64,000 nt of DNA from positions 2,418,001 to 2,482,000 of the forward strand of contig NZ_CP102826.1 in assembly GCF_025643595.1 (NCBI RefSeq). Direction: 5' to 3'. The notes beneath the pieces are model-generated. The model worked only from the letters and a program-made list of their open reading frames with translations. It ran no database searches and was not told the origin of the DNA. Positions within the stretch are counted from its first letter, which is position 1. Each line of letters opens with the position of its first letter. This DNA comes from Saccharopolyspora rosea (GTDB lineage Bacteria; Actinomycetota; Actinomycetes; Mycobacteriales; Pseudonocardiaceae). Of the stretch, positions 39,118 through 48,352 are shown piece by piece. The translations under genes were made by a program, and so were the position numbers.

Positions 39118-39672
39118 GTGGAGGCGACCGCTTCGGGCAACCGGTGGTTCCTGATGATCGACCCGGCGTGGCGGCCGGCCGACGAGGACGACGAGCCGCC
39201 GCCGGAGGCGGTGGTCGGCGGCTGGTACCTGGATTCCGAGGGGATCGCGGGCCGCTTCCACCCGAACCCGGACTACGAACCGTCCCGGCCGGGCCTGCCG
39301 ACGGACCCGATGGACGCCGTGCTGCAACTCGCGCTGCGCGGCGAGATCGCGGGGGAGGAGGCGCTGCGGACCGCTGACGACGTCGAGCTCAGCATCGCGC
39401 TGCACGCCGACGGCGCCGCGGTGGTGGCCCCGGCACCGGACGGCGTGCCGTCGGTGCTGGTGACCACCGCGCCGGTGCACCGCGAGCGGGTCGACGTTGA
39501 CGACTGGGCGACGACCACTGTGGACGAGCTGGCCGAGGCGCTGCCGGACGAGGGGGTCGACGTCCTGTTCAACCCGGGCGCACCCGCGTCGATGCGGATC
39601 GAGACCGCGGCGCTCAAGCGCTACGCCGCGCAACCCGTTCAGGACGGACCGCAGGACGAGAGCGCGGACTGA
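39118..39672 (+). CDS. Type VII secretion system-associated protein family
   Basis: A 184-residue soluble protein. The opening WFLMIDPAWRPADEDDEPPP with GGWYLDSEGIAGRFHPNPDY, PTDPMDAVLQL and the later FNPGAPASMRIE match a family found beside ESX toxins in streptomycetes and relatives and usually named only as T7SS-associated. A GTG at 39118 has GGAAGGG just upstream; an earlier GTG at 39100 overlapping the previous stop has no ribosome site. The tight spacing (14 bases) to the YrhB-like gene suggests co-expression, perhaps as a chaperone or second immunity factor. The molecular function is unknown. Confidence 0.7.
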   Translation: MEATASGNRWFLMIDPAWRPADEDDEPPPEAVVGGWYLDSEGIAGRFHPNPDYEPSRPGLPTDPMDAVLQLALRGEIAGEEALRTADDVELSIALHADGAAVVAPAPDGVPSVLVTTAPVHRERVDVDDWATTTVDELAEALPDEGVDVLFNPGAPASMRIETAALKRYAAQPVQDGPQDESAD

Positions 39673-39789
39673 CCGCACACCCCTGGGAGTCCATTGTGGA
39701 CCAACTGGGAGGACCTCGGTTCGATCTCCGGCCCGGCCGGTGTGGGAGGGTGGTGGCGGATGATCGACGCACGGTGGGGAGTACCTGGT

Positions 39790-41244
39790 ATGACCGAGGT
39801 TTCGGACGACCTGGCGTGGTTGGACGCCACGGCGCAGGCCGAGCTGGTGCGCCGCGGCGAGCTGACCCCGGTGGAGCTGGTCGAGGCGGCGATCAAGCGG
39901 ATCGAGCGGGTCAACGGTGAGCTGAACGCGGTGGTGACGCCGCTGTTCGAGAAGGCGGTGGCGCAGGCCAGCGCGCCCGAGCTGCCGGCCGGCCCGTTCC
40001 GCGGCGTGCCGATGCTGCTCAAGGACATGGTGTGCCACTCCGCGGGCGACCCGGTCTACGGCGCGATGCGGGTGCTCCAGGACCGCAACTGGGTCGAGCA
40101 GCAGGACTCCCACCTGGCGGCCCGGTACCGCGCGGCCGGTTTCGTGTTCTGCGGCAAGACGAACCTGCCCGAGCTCGCCACCAGCGTGACCACCGAGCCG
40201 CTCGCGCACGGGCCGACGCGCAACCCGTGGGACCCGTCCCGCTCCCCGGGCGGGTCCAGCGGCGGATCGGCCGCCGCGGTCGCCGCCGGGATGGTGCCCG
40301 TCGCGCACGGCAACGACATGGCCGGGTCCATCCGGATGCCGTCGAGCTGCTGCGGACTGGTCGGCCTCAAGCCGACCCGGGCGCGCACCACGCTGGGCCC
40401 GGCGCACGGCGAGTACTGGGGTCCGGTGACCCACGAGCACGTGCTGACCCGGTCGGTGCGCGACACGGCCGCGATCCTGGACGCCTCCCGGGGCGCGGCC
40501 CCCGGCGACCCCTACACCGCGCCGCCGCCGGCGCGGCCCTACCGCGAGGAGGTCGGCGCCGATCCGGGCGCGCTGCGCATCGGCTTCCGCACGGCCATCC
40601 CGGGGGCGGCCGCTGCGGCGCACGACGACTGCGTCGCGGCGGTGACCGGCGCCGCGCGGCTGCTGGAATCGCTCGGCCACCACGTCGAAGCGACCGAGGC
40701 CGCCGCGCTGGACGACCCGGTGATGATGGAGACGTTGCCGACGATGTTCGCCGCGGTCCTCGCCTGGGAAATCGACCGCTGGTCGGAACTGCTCGGGCGG
40801 CGCCTCGAACCCGCCGAGCTGGAGCCGATGAACGGGATGCTCGCCGAGGTGGGGCGGTCGGTGACCGCCGCGCAGTGGATGTCCGGCGTGCAGGCGTGGC
40901 AGCGGTGGTCGCGCGGGGTCGCGGAGATCTGGGAGCACGAGGTCGACGTGCTGGTCACGCCCACGCTGCCCCGGCCGCCGCTGCCGCTCGGCGAACTGGC
41001 GCCGACCGCGAAGGACCCGGCCGAACTGGTCGCCGGCGTCAGCGAGGGGATCGCGTTCACGCTGCCGTACAACGTCACCGGGCAACCGGCGATCTCCCTG
41101 CCGCTGCACCGCAACGCCGACGGGTTGCCGATCGGCGTGCAGCTCGCCGCGGCGTACGGGCGGGAGGACGTGCTGATCCGCCTCGCCGCCCAGCTGGAGC
41201 AGGCCGCGCCGTGGTCCCACGCGCGGCCCGCGGTTTCCGCCTGA
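39790..41244 (+). CDS. Amidase, amidase-signature family
   Basis: An amidase-signature hydrolase (484 residues) that cleaves C-N bonds of amides. The Ser-cisSer-Lys triad is complete: Lys78 in MLLKDMV, Ser156/157 in SPGGSSGGSAAAVAAG, and the nucleophile Ser180 in MAGSIRMPSSC. The substrate cannot be told from sequence. The start chosen is the ATG at 39790 (GGGGAG about 8 bases upstream). The frame is open further back to a GTG at 39694, which would add 32 residues atypical for the family. Regions 39673-39789 hold no separate gene. A hairpin follows the stop. Confidence 0.88.
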   Translation: MTEVSDDLAWLDATAQAELVRRGELTPVELVEAAIKRIERVNGELNAVVTPLFEKAVAQASAPELPAGPFRGVPMLLKDMVCHSAGDPVYGAMRVLQDRNWVEQQDSHLAARYRAAGFVFCGKTNLPELATSVTTEPLAHGPTRNPWDPSRSPGGSSGGSAAAVAAGMVPVAHGNDMAGSIRMPSSCCGLVGLKPTRARTTLGPAHGEYWGPVTHEHVLTRSVRDTAAILDASRGAAPGDPYTAPPPARPYREEVGADPGALRIGFRTAIPGAAAAAHDDCVAAVTGAARLLESLGHHVEATEAAALDDPVMMETLPTMFAAVLAWEIDRWSELLGRRLEPAELEPMNGMLAEVGRSVTAAQWMSGVQAWQRWSRGVAEIWEHEVDVLVTPTLPRPPLPLGELAPTAKDPAELVAGVSEGIAFTLPYNVTGQPAISLPLHRNADGLPIGVQLAAAYGREDVLIRLAAQLEQAAPWSHARPAVSA

Positions 41245-41286
41245 TGGCCTGTCTTTGAACTCGTTGTGCGTGGCAGGTGCGAAGAC

Positions 41287-41352
41287 GGGCGCTGAGCGGC
41301 GCCCCTCGCGTGATCCGCACCTTTTTTGCGCCTTCGGCAAAGAACTTTGCCG
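41287..41352. promoter_or_regulatory. Hairpin and perfect palindrome in the gap between the amidase and the CxxC flavoenzyme
   Basis: GGGCGC-TGAGCG-GCGCCC (41287-41304) is a 6-bp hairpin about 40 bases after the amidase stop and may end its transcript; a T6 run follows at 41322-41327. The perfect palindrome CGGCAAAGAACTTTGCCG (41335-41352) lies 44 bases before the start of the flavoenzyme and looks like a dimeric regulator's operator, since AT-rich symmetric sites are rare here. Confidence 0.5.
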
Positions 41353-41396
41353 GACTGGCTGCGGCGGGAGCAGGGTGACGTCGGAGGTGGTTTCCG

Positions 41397-42422
41397 ATGT
41401 CCCGACGAACCCAGCCCGATGACCGCTACGACGTGGTGATCGTCGGCGGCGGACCGGCCGGGCTGAGCGCGGCCCTGGTGCTGGGCCGCGCCCGGCGGTC
41501 GACGCTGGTGATCGACGCCGGTCGACCCCGCAACGCCCCGGCCGAGCACATGCACGGCTTCCTGTCCCGCGACGGCGCGCCACCGGGGGAGCTGCTGGCC
41601 GCCGGACGCGAGGAGGTGCGCCACTACGGCGGCGAGGTGCGCTCCGGCGAGGCGGTCGCCGCGCGGCCGGACCCGGACGGCTTCACCGCGTCGCTGTCCG
41701 ACGGCACCGAGGTGCGCGCCCGGCGGCTGCTCGTCACGGCCGGACTGGTCGACGAGCTGCCCGAGGTGCCCGGCCTGGCCGCCCGGTGGGGGCGCGATGT
41801 GCTGCACTGCCCGTACTGCCACGGCTGGGAGTTCCGCGACCAACCGATCGGCGTGCTGTCCACCGGCCCGCTGACCATGCACCAGACCCTGCTGCTGCGG
41901 CAGTGGACCGACCGGCTCACCCTGCTCCAGCACACCGGCCCGCGCCCCGGCGACGAGGAGGCCGAACAGCTGGCCGCCCGCGGGATCACCGTCGTGCCCG
42001 GCGAGGTGGCCGCCCTGGAGGTCACCGCCGACCGCCTGACCGGTGTCCGCCTGCGCGACGGCGAGCTGGTGCCGCTGCGCGCGCTGGCCGTCGCGCCCCG
42101 CGTCGTGCCGCGCGCGGCGGTGCTGAACACCCTCGGACTGGAACCGGTCGCGCACCCCTCGGGCGCCGGCGAGCACATCGCCGCCGACGCGACCGGCCGC
42201 ACCGCGCTGCCCGGCGTGTGGGCGGCGGGCAACATCGTCGACCCCGCGGCGAACGTCCTCGCGGCGGCCGCGTCCGGAGCCACCGCCGCGGCCGCGATCA
42301 ACGCCGACCTCATCACCGAGGACACCCGCCGCGCCGTGGCCGCCCGGCGCGCCCCCTTCTCGGCGCAGTCCGAAGCCCGCCTGTGCGAGCAGGTCGCGGG
42401 CGAGCGCCGCCACGGTTTCTGA
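41397..42422 (+). CDS. Thioredoxin-reductase-like FAD oxidoreductase with CPYC motif (GliT/HlmI-like)
   Basis: A 341-residue two-dinucleotide-binding flavoprotein. The FAD motif VVIVGGGPAGLSAA is at the N-terminus, and LHCPYCHGWEFRD gives the redox pair Cys138/Cys141. The C-terminal FAD block TALPGVWAAGN is present. The CPYCHGWE form is closer to dithiol oxidases such as GliT and HlmI, which form the disulfides of gliotoxin and holomycin, than to true thioredoxin reductases, which carry CATC-type motifs. GGAGGTGG precedes the ATG. The methyltransferase gene follows after 28 bases. The substrate is unknown; a general thiol-redox role is also possible. Confidence 0.78.
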   Translation: MSRRTQPDDRYDVVIVGGGPAGLSAALVLGRARRSTLVIDAGRPRNAPAEHMHGFLSRDGAPPGELLAAGREEVRHYGGEVRSGEAVAARPDPDGFTASLSDGTEVRARRLLVTAGLVDELPEVPGLAARWGRDVLHCPYCHGWEFRDQPIGVLSTGPLTMHQTLLLRQWTDRLTLLQHTGPRPGDEEAEQLAARGITVVPGEVAALEVTADRLTGVRLRDGELVPLRALAVAPRVVPRAAVLNTLGLEPVAHPSGAGEHIAADATGRTALPGVWAAGNIVDPAANVLAAAASGATAAAAINADLITEDTRRAVAARRAPFSAQSEARLCEQVAGERRHGF

Positions 42423-42450
42423 ACACCCACGACCCGTCGAGGAACGACAC

Positions 42451-43068
42451 ATGGACGCACAGTTCTGGGACGACCGGTACCGCAGCCAAGACCAGCTCTT
42501 CAGCGGCCACCCCAACGGGGTGCTCGTCACCGAGGTCACCGACCTCCCGCCCGGCCGCGCGCTCGACGTGGGCTGCGGCGAAGGCGCCGACGCGATCTGG
42601 CTGGCCCGGCGCGGCTGGCAGGTCACCGGGGTCGACATCTCCCAAGTCGCGCTGGACCGCGCCGCCGACGCCGCCGCGCGGGCCGGTGTCGAGAAGGTGA
42701 CGTGGACCCGCGCCGACCTGTCCGCCACCCCACCGCAGGCGGGCGCGTACGACCTGGTGTCGGCGCAGTACTTCCCGCTGCGACGCCGGGCGGACCACGT
42801 GGCGCTGCGGGCCCTGATCGACGCCGTCGCCCCCGGCGGCACGCTGCTGTTCGTCGGCCACGACCTCGCCGACCTGACACCGGACAACCCGCACGCCGCC
42901 GACGCCCACCAGTACTACCGGCCGGACGAGATCCCCGCACTGCTCGACGACACCTGGACCGTCCTGGTCGACGGGAAGCGCCCCCGGACCGCTCCCGGGC
43001 CACCGGGCACGCACCACACCCACGACACCGTCCTCAGGTGCGTCCGCACCGCTTCAGCAGTGGCGTAG
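42451..43068 (+). CDS. Class I SAM-dependent methyltransferase
   Basis: A 205-residue Rossmann methyltransferase. ALDVGCGEGADAIWLARRGW is the SAM-binding motif I, VTGVDIS holds the acidic residue of motif II, and LVSAQYFPL and LIDAVAPGGTLLFVGHD are the later motifs. The N-terminus FWDDRYRSQDQLFSGHPNGV resembles thiopurine/tellurite-type small-molecule methyltransferases. It is most likely co-transcribed with the CxxC flavoenzyme, so thiol S-methylation is a reasonable guess but not shown. Confidence 0.82.
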   Translation: MDAQFWDDRYRSQDQLFSGHPNGVLVTEVTDLPPGRALDVGCGEGADAIWLARRGWQVTGVDISQVALDRAADAAARAGVEKVTWTRADLSATPPQAGAYDLVSAQYFPLRRRADHVALRALIDAVAPGGTLLFVGHDLADLTPDNPHAADAHQYYRPDEIPALLDDTWTVLVDGKRPRTAPGPPGTHHTHDTVLRCVRTASAVA

Positions 43069-43396
43069 TCATTTCGGGTTCCGCGTGGGGGTTTTCCCGT
43101 TTGGGCGGGAAAAAGCGCGGTCCGCCTTCCCGGGCGCGCCGTCGAGTTCCCCCGGCGGCGCGCTCTTCTCCTGCCGTCACCCGAGAAGTGGTTGCGCGGC
43201 GAATAGTTCTCGTTCGCATTGTCGGCCAATTCCAGCCGAACCGCCCGCAACGGGTTGCCAGCTACCGGCGGTTCCGCCATGATCCGCCTGCGAAACGCCG
43301 GGCAGCACGACGGGGAGGCAGTTCCCTGATCTGGGGGATCACAACCATGTGTCGACGCATTCCGTCCCACCACGGCAGCGCGGGAACCCAACTGCC
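43069..43396. other. 328-bp gap without a convincing gene; inverted repeats
   Basis: TTTTCCCG (43092-43099) and CGGGAAAA (43106-43113) form an 8-bp stem with a 6-base loop just after the methyltransferase gene, perhaps a terminator. GCGAA and TTCGC around 43199-43217 form a weaker dyad. The remainder shows codon use unlike the surrounding genes in all frames, so I call no gene. It should contain the promoter of the GPP34 gene. Confidence 0.5.
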
Positions 43397-44194
43397 ATGA
43401 CGTCCGGTCGGAATCCGGCTGATCGCGATCGTGGCACCCCGCTCGGCGGGCGCCACCCCGGTCGGCACCCCACGCCCGCGCCACCTCGCGCGGCGACCAC
43501 CGGACCGATCCGGCAGACCGACGACGCACCGGCCACAGTGGACACCCTGCTGGCCGACGATTTCTTCTTCACCGCCCACGACGACGTCTCCGGCCGTCCG
43601 CGGCTCAGCCCCGGCGCGACCCGACTGGGCCTGGCCGGTGCGCTGCTCGGCGAACTGGTGCTGTTCGGGCGGATCACCGTGGCCGAGAGCGAGGGCATCG
43701 CGGTGCACGACGACCGGCCACCGCCGGACGCCCTGGCGCACGCGGTGCTCGACCAGATCGTCCGCGACGGCGGCAGCACCTCGCTGCGGGACTGGCTGGT
43801 CTTCCTGAGCCGCACGTCCTACGAGTGGATCGGGCAGCGGTTGGAACGCACCGGCCAGGCGCTCGCCACCTCCGCGCGCCGCCTGCTGCGCAGGACCACC
43901 GTGTACGTGCCGGTCGACGCGAACGCGGCGGTCTGGCCCGCGGTCCGCATCACCAACGCGCTCCGCCGCGACCTCCGACTGTCCACACCAGACCTCGCGC
44001 TCGGCGGCCTGGTGGTCGCCACCGGACTGGAACGCGCCGTGTTCCAGGACATCGCACCGACGGTGACCCGCAGCCCGCACCAGCTGCTCACCGGCCTCCA
44101 CCAGCTGCTGACCAACCTGCCCCCGCCGCTGCGAGCGCTGCTCGTCGAGACCGAAGCGGCCATCGGCGACGCGGTCCTGACCCACCGGAGCTAG
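43397..44194 (+). CDS. GPP34 (GOLPH3/Vps74-like) family protein
   Basis: A 265-residue helical protein matching the GPP34 fold: TLLADDFFFTAHDDVSGRPR, then LGLAGALLGELVLFGRITV and DALAHAVLDQIV, and a long helical C-terminal half. In eukaryotes the family binds phosphoinositides in the Golgi. Actinobacterial members are widespread, have no settled function and often sit in specialised-metabolite or regulatory contexts. The start is uncertain: ATG at 43397 (no clear ribosome site) or GTG at 43349; the conserved domain starts only near 43537. The next gene follows after 29 bases. Confidence 0.78.
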   Translation: MTSGRNPADRDRGTPLGGRHPGRHPTPAPPRAATTGPIRQTDDAPATVDTLLADDFFFTAHDDVSGRPRLSPGATRLGLAGALLGELVLFGRITVAESEGIAVHDDRPPPDALAHAVLDQIVRDGGSTSLRDWLVFLSRTSYEWIGQRLERTGQALATSARRLLRRTTVYVPVDANAAVWPAVRITNALRRDLRLSTPDLALGGLVVATGLERAVFQDIAPTVTRSPHQLLTGLHQLLTNLPPPLRALLVETEAAIGDAVLTHRS

Positions 44195-44223
44195 CCCCAC
44201 CGCATCTTCCCTGGAGTTCTCGG

Positions 44224-45756
44224 ATGTCCTCACCCAGCACCGCGGGGCGCGGCGATCCCGTCTCCCGCGCACTGGCCGCCAACCGGCTCGGCGTGCCCTC
44301 GGTGGTGTTCTTCGTGATCACCGCGGCCACCCCGCTCACCGTCGTGGCCGGAGTCGTCACCACCGGGTATGCGACCACCGGGCTGACCGGGATCCCCGTG
44401 GCGTTCATCGGGATCGGCCTGGTGTTCGGCCTGTTCGCGGTCGGATTCGTCGCGATGGCACCGCACGTCGCCAACGCGGGCGCGTTCTACGCCTACATCA
44501 GCCGCGGCCTGTCCCGGCCGTTGGGCGTGGCGGGCGCGTGGGTCGCGCTGCTGGCCTACAACGCGTTGCAGGTGGGGCTGTACGGGGCGATCGGCGCGGC
44601 CGTCACGCCGCTGCTGCGGGAATGGTCCGGTGTGGACCTGCCGTGGTGGGTGATCGCGCTGGTCGCCTGCGCCGTGGTGGCCGCACTGGGCCTGCAGCAC
44701 GTCGACGTCAACGGCAAGGTGCTCGCGGTGCTGCTGGTCGCCGAGGTAGCGGTCATCGTGTGCTACAGCGTGGCCGACCTGTTCCACCCGGCGCACGGTG
44801 CGGTCAGCTTCGCCGCGCTGTCCCCGACCAACCTCCTCGGCCCCGGGGTCGGCGCGATCCTCGCCATCGCGGTCCTCGGTTTCGTGGGTTTCGAGAGTTC
44901 GGTGGTGTTCAGCGAGGAGTCCAAGGACCCCGGCCGCACCGTGCGGACCGCGGCCTACGTGTCGGTGGCGCTGATCGCCGCGCTGTACGCCTTCGGCGCG
45001 TGGGCGATGAGCGTGGCGACCGGACCGGAGGAGATCGTGGCGGCGTCGCGGCAGCAGAGCTCCGATCTGATCTTCAACCTGGCCGGCGCGCACCTGGGCA
45101 CCGCCGTCCAGGACATCGGCCGGGTGCTGTTCGTCACCAGCGTGCTGGCCGCGATGATCTCGTTCCACAACACCACCGCCCGCTACATGTTCGCGCTGGG
45201 CCGGGAACGCGTCCTGCCGGCCGCCCTGGGCCGGACCTCGATGCGCACCGGTTCCCCGCTGGTCGGCTCGATCATCCAGAGCGCGATCGGCCTGGTGGTC
45301 GTCGTGCTCTACGCCGCTTTCGGGCTCGACCCGATGCAGCACCTGTTCTACTGGTGCGGCACGTCGGGCGGTCTCGGCGTGCTGCTGCTGATCGCGGTCA
45401 CCTCGATCGCGATCATCTCCTTCTTCGCGCGCAACGACACCGGCGAGTCGCGGTGGCGCGGCACCATCGCCCCGGTGCTGGCGGCGATCGCGGTCGTCGG
45501 CGTGGTGGTCCTGGTGCTGGCGAACTTCGCCACGCTGATCGGCGTGGCCGAGAATTCCCCGCTGCGCTGGGGAATTCCGCTGACCTACCTCGTGGTGGGC
45601 GTGCTCGGCGCGTTGTGGGGCCTGGTGCTGCGCGCCCGCCACCCGGAGGTCTACGCCACCATCGGTCTCGGCGCCAAGAGCGCCACCACGAACAGCGTGC
45701 TCGCCCGGACGCTGGGCACCTCCGACGACGATGCGGCATCCGAGGAGGTGGGCTGA
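44224..45756 (+). CDS. APC-superfamily amino acid permease
   Basis: A 510-residue membrane protein with about twelve hydrophobic helices. The first helix region, NRLGVPSVVFFVITAATPLT, and GFVGFESSVVFSEESKDP in the middle are hallmarks of the amino acid-polyamine-organocation family, which imports amino acids or amines by proton symport. The ATG at 44224 has GGAG eight bases upstream. It ends 2 bases before the acetyltransferase gene, so the two are translationally linked. Confidence 0.88.
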   Translation: MSSPSTAGRGDPVSRALAANRLGVPSVVFFVITAATPLTVVAGVVTTGYATTGLTGIPVAFIGIGLVFGLFAVGFVAMAPHVANAGAFYAYISRGLSRPLGVAGAWVALLAYNALQVGLYGAIGAAVTPLLREWSGVDLPWWVIALVACAVVAALGLQHVDVNGKVLAVLLVAEVAVIVCYSVADLFHPAHGAVSFAALSPTNLLGPGVGAILAIAVLGFVGFESSVVFSEESKDPGRTVRTAAYVSVALIAALYAFGAWAMSVATGPEEIVAASRQQSSDLIFNLAGAHLGTAVQDIGRVLFVTSVLAAMISFHNTTARYMFALGRERVLPAALGRTSMRTGSPLVGSIIQSAIGLVVVVLYAAFGLDPMQHLFYWCGTSGGLGVLLLIAVTSIAIISFFARNDTGESRWRGTIAPVLAAIAVVGVVVLVLANFATLIGVAENSPLRWGIPLTYLVVGVLGALWGLVLRARHPEVYATIGLGAKSATTNSVLARTLGTSDDDAASEEVG

Positions 45757-45758
45757 CC

Positions 45759-46367
45759 ATGACGGCAGCACGGATCACCCGCGCCCGCAGCGCCGACGCC
45801 GACGAGGTGGCGACCCTGATCGCCTCCGCGTTCACCGAACTGGACGTCTCCCGCTGGCTGATCCCCGACGCCGACCAGCGGGAACGGGTGCTGGCCGCGA
45901 ACTTCCGCATCCTCGTGGAACACGCCCTGCGCCACGGCGAGGTCCACTTCGCCGCGGACCGCTCCGGCGTCGCGGTGTGGGTCCACCACGGACGTTCCGG
46001 TCCGCCGGAACCACCCGACTACGACCGCAGGCTCGCCGAGGCGTGCGGCGAGCACACCCACCGCTTCCGCCTCCTGGACGAGGCTTTCGAGACCCACCAC
46101 CCGCACGGCGCACCCCACCACCACCTCGCGTTCCTCGCCGTGCGACCGGGAATGCGCGACTCCGGCACCGGCTCCCTGCTGCTGCGCCACCACCACGAAC
46201 ACCTCGACCGCACCGGTCTGCCCGCCTACCTGGAAGCCAGCAGCGAACGCTCCCGCACCCTCTACGAACGCCACGGCTACCGCTGCCTGAGCGCCCCGTT
46301 CCACCTCCCCGAGAACGGCCCACCGCTGTGGCCGATGTGGCGCGACCCGACCACCCCTGAGCCGTGA
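45759..46367 (+). CDS. GNAT-family N-acetyltransferase
   Basis: A 202-residue acetyl-CoA-dependent acetyltransferase. ARSADADEVATLIASAF is the N-terminal motif, HHHLAFLAVRPGMRDSGTGS contains the acetyl-CoA pyrophosphate-binding loop (Arg/Gly-rich), and LEASSERSRTLYERHGYRC is the typical end. GAGGAGGTGGG precedes the ATG. Pairing with the permease suggests that an imported amine or amino acid is acetylated. The 171 bases up to the next gene hold nothing I can call. Confidence 0.82.
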   Translation: MTAARITRARSADADEVATLIASAFTELDVSRWLIPDADQRERVLAANFRILVEHALRHGEVHFAADRSGVAVWVHHGRSGPPEPPDYDRRLAEACGEHTHRFRLLDEAFETHHPHGAPHHHLAFLAVRPGMRDSGTGSLLLRHHHEHLDRTGLPAYLEASSERSRTLYERHGYRCLSAPFHLPENGPPLWPMWRDPTTPEP

Positions 46368-46538
46368 CACCCCAGCGCGCGGTGACGATCACTGCTGCCA
46401 ACGAGGAATGCCAGGCCTGGGCCGTTCGGAGCAACTTCACGGTCCGAATGGTCGACTCCGGCGAGAACGGCGCCGAGCGCAACAGCCGACCTGCCACAGT
46501 CCCCTCGACGAGCCGGATGATCTTTCTGGGGGAGATGC

Positions 46539-46916
46539 ATGGGTGGCGGCGGTTTCAACGCGGTGCCCGAGGAGTTGCAACGGGCCGCGAACGTCATCAC
46601 CGACACGGTCGGCCAGGCCGCGAAGTTGGTGTGGCAGGGCCCGAGCGGGAACTACGGACATCCCGGTGTGCAGGGCGGCTGGGATCAGTTCGTGGCGGAC
46701 GCGAAAGCCGAGATCAACAGATTGGCGCAGGCCGCCAAAGGACATGGGGAAAGCCTGAACAACGCCGCCCGCGACTACCGGGAATCCGATCAGCGGGTCG
46801 TTGACCTGCTGAACCAAATCATCGGTGGTGGCACGTCAGCCGGTGGGCGAATCGACGGCCTCCTGGGCACCTCCGGTCCGTCCCGATCGGACATCGGGAA
46901 TGGAGCCCGGGCCTGA
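46539..46916 (+). CDS. WXG100/EspC-like type VII secretion substrate
   Basis: A 125-residue helical-hairpin protein and the first gene of a six-gene operon. The turn between helices carries a WxG motif (Trp32-Gln-Gly34), and the end of helix 2 has the T7SS export motif YxxxD (Tyr80-Asp84, YRESD). The start MGGGGFNAVPEELQRAANVI resembles the EspC family. GGGGGAG precedes the ATG. The stop overlaps the next start by one base, so the two proteins are probably made together and secreted as a pair. Confidence 0.75.
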   Translation: MGGGGFNAVPEELQRAANVITDTVGQAAKLVWQGPSGNYGHPGVQGGWDQFVADAKAEINRLAQAAKGHGESLNNAARDYRESDQRVVDLLNQIIGGGTSAGGRIDGLLGTSGPSRSDIGNGARA

Positions 46917-48316
46917 TGAGTGCCGAACTGGGACAGACGAGCAACCCGAAGGACCTGGTCCCGGGCGAGCCGAACGTGATCTCGACCGACCTCCGCAGCC
47001 TGGTCGGCGACATCCGACAGGTCAGCGCGATCAAGGACGGACTGCGCGGCATCGAACCGGCGCAGTGGACCGGTGCGGCCAGCGAGGCGTTCCGCAAGGT
47101 GTTCTCCGCCGTACCGGCCCAGTGGCAGGAAGCCGTCGAGACGGTCGGCGCCCAGGCCCAGGCGCTGGCGGACTTCGGCGACGTGCTCACCTGGGGCCAG
47201 CGCGAGGCGCAACGCGCTATCGAGCAGTACACCCGCGCACAGGCGGCCACCCGGGCTGCGGCCGCGCAGTACAACGCGCAGGCGCAACAGGCGGAGTCCG
47301 CCGGGCAGACCATGGCACCGTTCCAGGACCCGGGACAGGCCGCGGCGCAGGAGGCGCAGCAGATCCTGGACAACGCCCGGGAGAAGGTCCAGGCGGTCGG
47401 CGACCTCGTCGCCAAGAGGCTGGGGTTCACCAAGAACAAGGACGGTAGCTACACCAAGAAGCTTGGTGACCCCAAGACGTTCGGAGCCGCCCACCGCGAG
47501 AAGGAACGGAAGTGGGACGACAAGAAGAAGAAATACGTCGACGAGGACCCGGGAGGCTGGCAGAAGGGCAAGAGCGGCAGCAGCTTCAGCCGAACGTATG
47601 GCGACCCGGGAGACGGCCTGATCACCGATGATCTCAAGGGCTTGCTCGGCCAACTCGGCATCGACACGTCGGAATCGACGGTGGCGGCCTCCGCCGGGGT
47701 GGACCTGCTGCACGGGTCCCTGGACGGATCGTTCAACAACGGCACCTTCGCCGGGAGCGGCAAACTGGACGGCTCCGTGCTCGGCGCGAACGCGGAGGCG
47801 CACGCGGGAGCGAGCGCACTGGGCGTGAGCGCCGGTGCGAGCGCCGAGGCGTACCTGGCCAAGGGGCATGCTGAAGGTGAGATCAAGGCAGGACCGGCGT
47901 CCGCGAAGGGCAGTGGTGATGCCATGGTCGGTGCGGCCGCGAAAGCCGACGGCCAGGTCACCTGGGCGGGTGCGCAGGGCAAGGCGGAAGCCTTCGCCGG
48001 TGCCCGGGCCAGCGGGGACGCCAGCGCGGAGGTCGCCGGTGTCGGCGCCGGTGTGCACGCGGAGGGGTGGGCCGGGGCCGGTGCTGAGGCGAGCGGCCAG
48101 TTCGGCATGGGCAGTGATGGCAAGTTCCACATCGGTGGGTCGGTCGGTGTCGGCCTCGGTGTCGGCGGCAAGGTCGGGTTCAACGTCAGTGTCGATCCGG
48201 GCGAGGTCGCGCATTCGGTGCAGAGCGTGGCGGGTGACGTCGGGCATGTGGCCTCGGACGTCGGTCACGGGATCGCGAATGCGGCCGATAGTGTCGGCCA
48301 CGCCCTCGGCTTCTGA
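46916..48316 (+). CDS. T7SS-secreted protein with N-terminal T7SS-signal domain and Gly/Ala-rich tail
   Basis: A 466-residue protein. Residues 1-130 match the putative T7SS signal domain of actinobacterial polymorphic toxins: ELGQTSNPKDLVPGEPNVI and a WxG turn (Trp51-Thr-Gly53, QWTGAASEAF). A Lys-rich hinge follows (~180-220). Residues ~250-430 form a long alternating Ala/Gly stretch (AEAHAGASALGVSAGASAEA) like the beta-rich stalks of other T7SS toxins. The final 35 residues are amphipathic. There is no recognisable catalytic domain, so it may be a structural, pore-forming or toxin-scaffold protein. Confidence 0.75.
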   Translation: MSAELGQTSNPKDLVPGEPNVISTDLRSLVGDIRQVSAIKDGLRGIEPAQWTGAASEAFRKVFSAVPAQWQEAVETVGAQAQALADFGDVLTWGQREAQRAIEQYTRAQAATRAAAAQYNAQAQQAESAGQTMAPFQDPGQAAAQEAQQILDNAREKVQAVGDLVAKRLGFTKNKDGSYTKKLGDPKTFGAAHREKERKWDDKKKKYVDEDPGGWQKGKSGSSFSRTYGDPGDGLITDDLKGLLGQLGIDTSESTVAASAGVDLLHGSLDGSFNNGTFAGSGKLDGSVLGANAEAHAGASALGVSAGASAEAYLAKGHAEGEIKAGPASAKGSGDAMVGAAAKADGQVTWAGAQGKAEAFAGARASGDASAEVAGVGAGVHAEGWAGAGAEASGQFGMGSDGKFHIGGSVGVGLGVGGKVGFNVSVDPGEVAHSVQSVAGDVGHVASDVGHGIANAADSVGHALGF

Positions 48317-48352
48317 CCCCCGTCCCGCACACCGATCAGGAGAGACGCGAAC

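Noticed and set aside
39694-39789. Upstream GTG start of the first amidase
   Set aside because: It adds residues not typical of the family; the ATG at 39790 has a better ribosome site.
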